From: Caldisphaera sp. | GTDB lineage: Archaea; Thermoproteota; Thermoprotei_A; Sulfolobales; Acidilobaceae | Reading direction: 5' to 3' | NCBI RefSeq assembly: GCF_023256325.1 | Contig: NZ_JAGDXI010000040.1 | Coordinates: 15,938 to 79,803, forward strand | DNA length: 63,866 bases | Shown here: piece after piece, positions 63,545 through 63,866 of the stretch | Position numbering within the stretch: position 1 is the first letter of the stretch | Layout of the letters: the number at the start of each line of letters is the position of its first letter | Position numbers and translations under genes: made by a program | Notes under the pieces: model-generated | The model's input: only the letters and a program-made list of their open reading frames with translations | What the model was told of the DNA's origin: nothing | Database searches by the model: none

Positions 63545-63866
63545 TGACGATGATTTGAGCATAATTTTTGGTAAAAAGTTGAAACCAATCTATAAGGAAC
63601 AAAGTCTTTCAAAACAAATGGAAGACCAAATTAAAAAGCTTAAGATTACTGATTTACTTGATAAAAAATTTGTTTCTGAAATGCTAAGAAAGGACAGAGA
63701 AAGGACATATAAATTATTAGTTAGCCTCTATTCTTATTTTATAAAAAATAAAATAAAAATAGATGATAATAATAAAATCTTACCTGATTTGCAAAACAAT
63801 ATTGAAGATATTAACAATAAGTTTAAATTTATCAATGAAAAAATTAATCCTCTTCCCGAAAACTTA
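63531..63866 (+). CDS. Continuation of the GHKL ATPase in the +1 frame, or a separate downstream gene; runs off the right edge
   Basis: From the A6 run the +1 frame reads KKLINDDDLSIIFGKKLKP and stays open for over 110 codons to the edge. Removing one A would fuse it smoothly to '...PEDEFIYE' of the preceding frame. The segment is helical and charged, as linker regions of NOV-like proteins may be. If independent, the first start is TTG 63555 with no ribosome site. I favour a frameshift, programmed slippage or sequencing error over a separate gene. Confidence 0.55.

Noticed and set aside
1-63866. CRISPR array or insertion sequence
   Set aside because: No regularly spaced repeats and no transposase frames were found; the only exact long repeat is inside the small coiled-coil gene.

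Overview
The window reads as chromosome of an extremely AT-rich, thermophilic crenarchaeote. The support is a Cren7 chromatin protein, a stand-alone threonyl-tRNA editing protein (ThrRS-ed), a crenarchaeal TFE-beta with an Fe-S module, Orc1/Cdc6, RadA, TFB, Pelota, archaeal SRP RNA plus SRP19, an A/V-type ATPase subunit D, the archaeal heme route, and many TATA-led leaderless or short-leader genes. Base composition and gene repertoire suggest Acidilobales, perhaps a Caldisphaera relative. That placement is inference, with no rRNA gene here to test it.

Layout. 1-13.2 kb holds a coiled-coil protein fragment, a CBS-domain protein, an Lhr-type helicase, an ABC exporter pair, a creatininase-family hydrolase, an FAH-family enzyme, DedA, a ribbon-helix-helix protein, a split LysO lysine exporter, a PfkB kinase, a dUTPase/Dcd-type enzyme, a CDGSH protein and a TauE/SafE plus DUF1634 pair. 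13.3-30.2 kb is mostly information processing and central metabolism: a COG1709 regulator, NAC, aCPSF2-type nuclease, flavodiiron protein, phosphoglycolate phosphatase, a fused CoA-transferase, an L38e-like protein, DHH and HIT proteins, prepilin peptidase, RadA, ThrRS-ed, a small zinc protein, Cren7, a metallo-beta-lactamase protein, DUF99, Cdc6 and a 4-hydroxybutyryl-CoA dehydratase. 30.3-40.9 kb holds AglB, a small repeat-built coiled-coil protein, Trm112, a phosphohexomutase, Nep1, UPF0282, Trm10, RNase HII, a MIP18 protein, a CinA-type protein and tRNA-Ala(GGC).

41-54.7 kb holds two MFS transporters, the SRP RNA, a second ABC pair, a class-II glutamine amidotransferase, an inositol-phosphatase-type enzyme, Pelota, ATPase subunit D, a 1401-residue RecQ-like helicase with an N-terminal membrane anchor, and TFB. 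54.7-60.6 kb holds Gar1, TFE-beta, SRP19 and a compact alternative heme operon (AhbD-like, fused AhbAB, AhbC, SirC), ending at tRNA-Arg(CCT).

From tRNA-Arg to the right edge the character changes. An intact archaeal tyrosine integrase abuts the tRNA and is followed by a sacsin/NO VEIN-like GHKL ATPase. That ATPase ORF stops just after an A6 run, while the +1 frame stays open to the window end. This is the left end of an integrated element with defence-like cargo, and it is the best candidate here for something undescribed. Two other signals deserve attention: the membrane-anchored RecQ-like protein, and an unannotated C/D-box guide RNA candidate at about 17.42-17.47 kb whose guide appears complementary to a conserved 23S rRNA segment.
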